From the NCBI GenBank assembly GCA_003511885.1, contig DOIX01000352.1:1-7668 (forward strand): a DNA stretch of 7,668 nt. The letters run 5' to 3'. The position numbers and the translations under genes were made by a program. The notes beneath the pieces are model-generated. The model made no database searches. It was not told the DNA's origin and saw only the letters and a program-made list of their open reading frames with translations. Source of the DNA: Cyanobacteria bacterium UBA11153 (GTDB taxonomy: Bacteria > Cyanobacteriota > Cyanobacteriia > Cyanobacteriales > Coleofasciculaceae). Below are positions 6,510 to 7,668 of the stretch, one piece after another. Positions within the stretch are counted from its first letter, which is position 1. Each line of letters begins with the position of its first letter.

Positions 6510-6586
6510 CAATAACCAATAACTAATAACCAATAACCAATAACTAATAACCAATAACCAATAACCAATAACCAATAACCAACAAC
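6510..6586. repeat. eleven heptamers, CAATAAC type
   Basis: Eleven units lie in exact register: eight CAATAAC, two TAATAAC (third and sixth units) and a final CAACAAC. A degenerate unit CAACAAT precedes them at 6503-6509. The first six units form two identical 21-bp blocks of three. The array ends five bases from the stop codon of the oxidoreductase gene. In that gene's sense strand it reads as repeated TTGGTTA, the same unit and sense as the array after ilvN. Confidence 0.97.
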
Positions 6587-6591
6587 CAATT

Positions 6592-7596
6592 TTATGATAT
6601 CAGGAGACAAATTTTTCCTGTAGTGGCTCCTGACTCCATGGCTTGATGAGCTGTAACTGCATCTGATAAGGGAAAAGATTGAGATAGGTGAATTTTTAGC
6701 TTTCCTTCATCAATCCAACTGGCACATTCTTCAAGAATTTTGGTTTGATGGAGTTGTGCAGTAATAATGCCTTGTAAGGCTGGAGTGAGCATGATTTCTA
6801 AGCTAATGCGGAGATTTCGCGATCGCGCCGTTTTCCAGTTACCATCGTCTGGGTTGGGTTCGAGAATAGTGACTAAATCGCCATAGACTCGCACGGCAGG
6901 AACGGTATCGTAGAAAATTTTACCACCTACAGTATCCAACGCGATATCTACTCCTTCTCCCCCTGTCCAATCTAAAACAGCTTGCACGAAGTCGGTTTGT
7001 TTGTAAAGAATAGTATGGTCTGCTCCTAATTGACGGGCTAATCTGGCTGTTTCTGGAGAGCCTACAGTAGTACAAACTTCAGCACCTTTTAGTTTAGCAA
7101 GCTGAATGGCAACATGCCCAACGCCACCTGCCCCTCCGTGAATCAGGACTTTTTGTCCTGCTTCCAACCGTCCGCGATCGTATAATGATTCCCAAGCGGT
7201 AATTAGTACCAATGGTGCGGCGGCGGCTTCGGCAAAGGAAAGAGATGTTGGTTTCCGGGCTACCCATCTTTCATCGACGACGGTAAATTCAGCATAGTTT
7301 CCCGTGCCAGATTTTCCCAAGCCGCCAGCACAGAAATATACTTCATCGCCTACTTTAAATCGCTTTACTTCTTTGCCAATCGCTTCTACTACACCTGCTC
7401 CATCACATCCTAAAATCGCGGGCATTTCTTTGGGATAAAATGTGCTGCGGCTCCGGAGTTTTGTATCAATTGGGTTTACTCCTGCGGCGTGGAGTCGGAT
7501 GAGGATTTCGCTATCGTTTTGGATTTGGGGTTGTGGCACTTCCATGAGTTGCAATACTTCTGGTGCGCCTGCGGTTGTCATGATTATCGCTTTCAT
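6592..7596 (-). CDS. zinc-independent quinone oxidoreductase-like protein (MDR family)
   Basis: This 334-residue protein belongs to the medium-chain dehydrogenase/reductase superfamily, of the quinone oxidoreductase type, likely an NADPH-dependent reductase of quinones or enones in the cytoplasm. An N-terminal GroES-like domain (about 1-125) carries AAGVNPIDTKLR at 38-49. Asn41 occupies the place where zinc enzymes have the catalytic cysteine, and the four-cysteine structural zinc lobe is absent. A Rossmann domain follows (about 126-270), with the nucleotide-binding motif HGGAGGVG at 153-160. The C-terminal end, SGATTGKICLLI, is typical. Substrate cannot be told from sequence. A modest GAGA element lies about seven bases before the ATG, which supports this start. 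TATAAC on the minus strand (7607-7612) resembles a -10 but is too close to the ATG to pair with that ribosome site. The gene stands alone. Confidence 0.92.
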   Translation of the reverse strand: MKAIIMTTAGAPEVLQLMEVPQPQIQNDSEILIRLHAAGVNPIDTKLRSRSTFYPKEMPAILGCDGAGVVEAIGKEVKRFKVGDEVYFCAGGLGKSGTGNYAEFTVVDERWVARKPTSLSFAEAAAAPLVLITAWESLYDRGRLEAGQKVLIHGGAGGVGHVAIQLAKLKGAEVCTTVGSPETARLARQLGADHTILYKQTDFVQAVLDWTGGEGVDIALDTVGGKIFYDTVPAVRVYGDLVTILEPNPDDGNWKTARSRNLRISLEIMLTPALQGIITAQLHQTKILEECASWIDEGKLKIHLSQSFPLSDAVTAHQAMESGATTGKICLLIS

Positions 7597-7641
7597 CGTT
7601 ATTCTCGTTATAAGTAGGGTTTGCTGAAAAAGTCTTTTCGT

Positions 7642-7664
7642 GAGGGGAGGGTGTGGGGTGTGGG
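7642..7664 (+). repeat. G-rich heptamer tract at the right edge
   Basis: GAGGGGA is followed by two exact GGGTGTG units and the start of another. Four G-runs (7644-7647, 7649-7651, 7655-7658, 7662-7664) are separated by one, three and three bases, the canonical spacing of a G-quadruplex motif on the plus strand. It lies 46 bases upstream of the oxidoreductase ATG on the opposite strand, and the array may continue beyond the window. Confidence 0.75.
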
Positions 7665-7668
7665 TTTT

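Noticed and set aside
6361..6586. CRISPR array
   Set aside because: The repeats are contiguous seven-base units without spacers, and no cas genes are present.

Overview
The window comes from a cyanobacterium, most likely a filamentous one. It carries four copies of the cyanobacterial palindrome HIP1 (GCGATCGC), gene products of cyanobacterial type, and many seven-base tandem repeats of the kind called STRR in filamentous cyanobacteria. I could not run a database search, so no genus is assigned.

Layout, left to right. A cytosine-rich heptamer array (1-65) abuts the stop codon of clpP (minus, 66-674). A 461-base gap follows, with an AT-rich stretch, an 8-bp dyad and a degenerate heptamer array. 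Then come a gene for an unrecognised protein with a C-terminal coiled coil (minus, 1136-1675) and valS (minus, 1801-4581). A divergent intergenic region of about 400 bases, with repeats and two small inverted repeats, separates valS from ilvN (plus, 4985-5503). ilvN converges on a pentapeptide-repeat gene (minus, 5572-6351). A 240-base gap holding two heptamer arrays and a 9-bp inverted repeat leads to a zinc-less MDR-family oxidoreductase gene (minus, 6592-7596). The right edge holds a short G-rich heptamer tract.

Most genes are housekeeping: protein turnover (ClpP), valine charging (ValRS), feedback control of branched-chain amino acid synthesis (IlvN). valS and ilvN sit back to back and both concern valine, one using it and one sensing it. 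No multi-gene operon is evident; the genes look like separate transcription units.

The unusual part is the non-coding DNA. Every intergenic gap except the valS-ilvN one contains a run of seven-base units, each gap with its own sequence. Several runs abut stop codons. Two have a 21-bp higher-order period, and two have the canonical spacing of G-quadruplex motifs. I found no CRISPR array, transposase gene, tRNA, rRNA or clear new multi-gene system.
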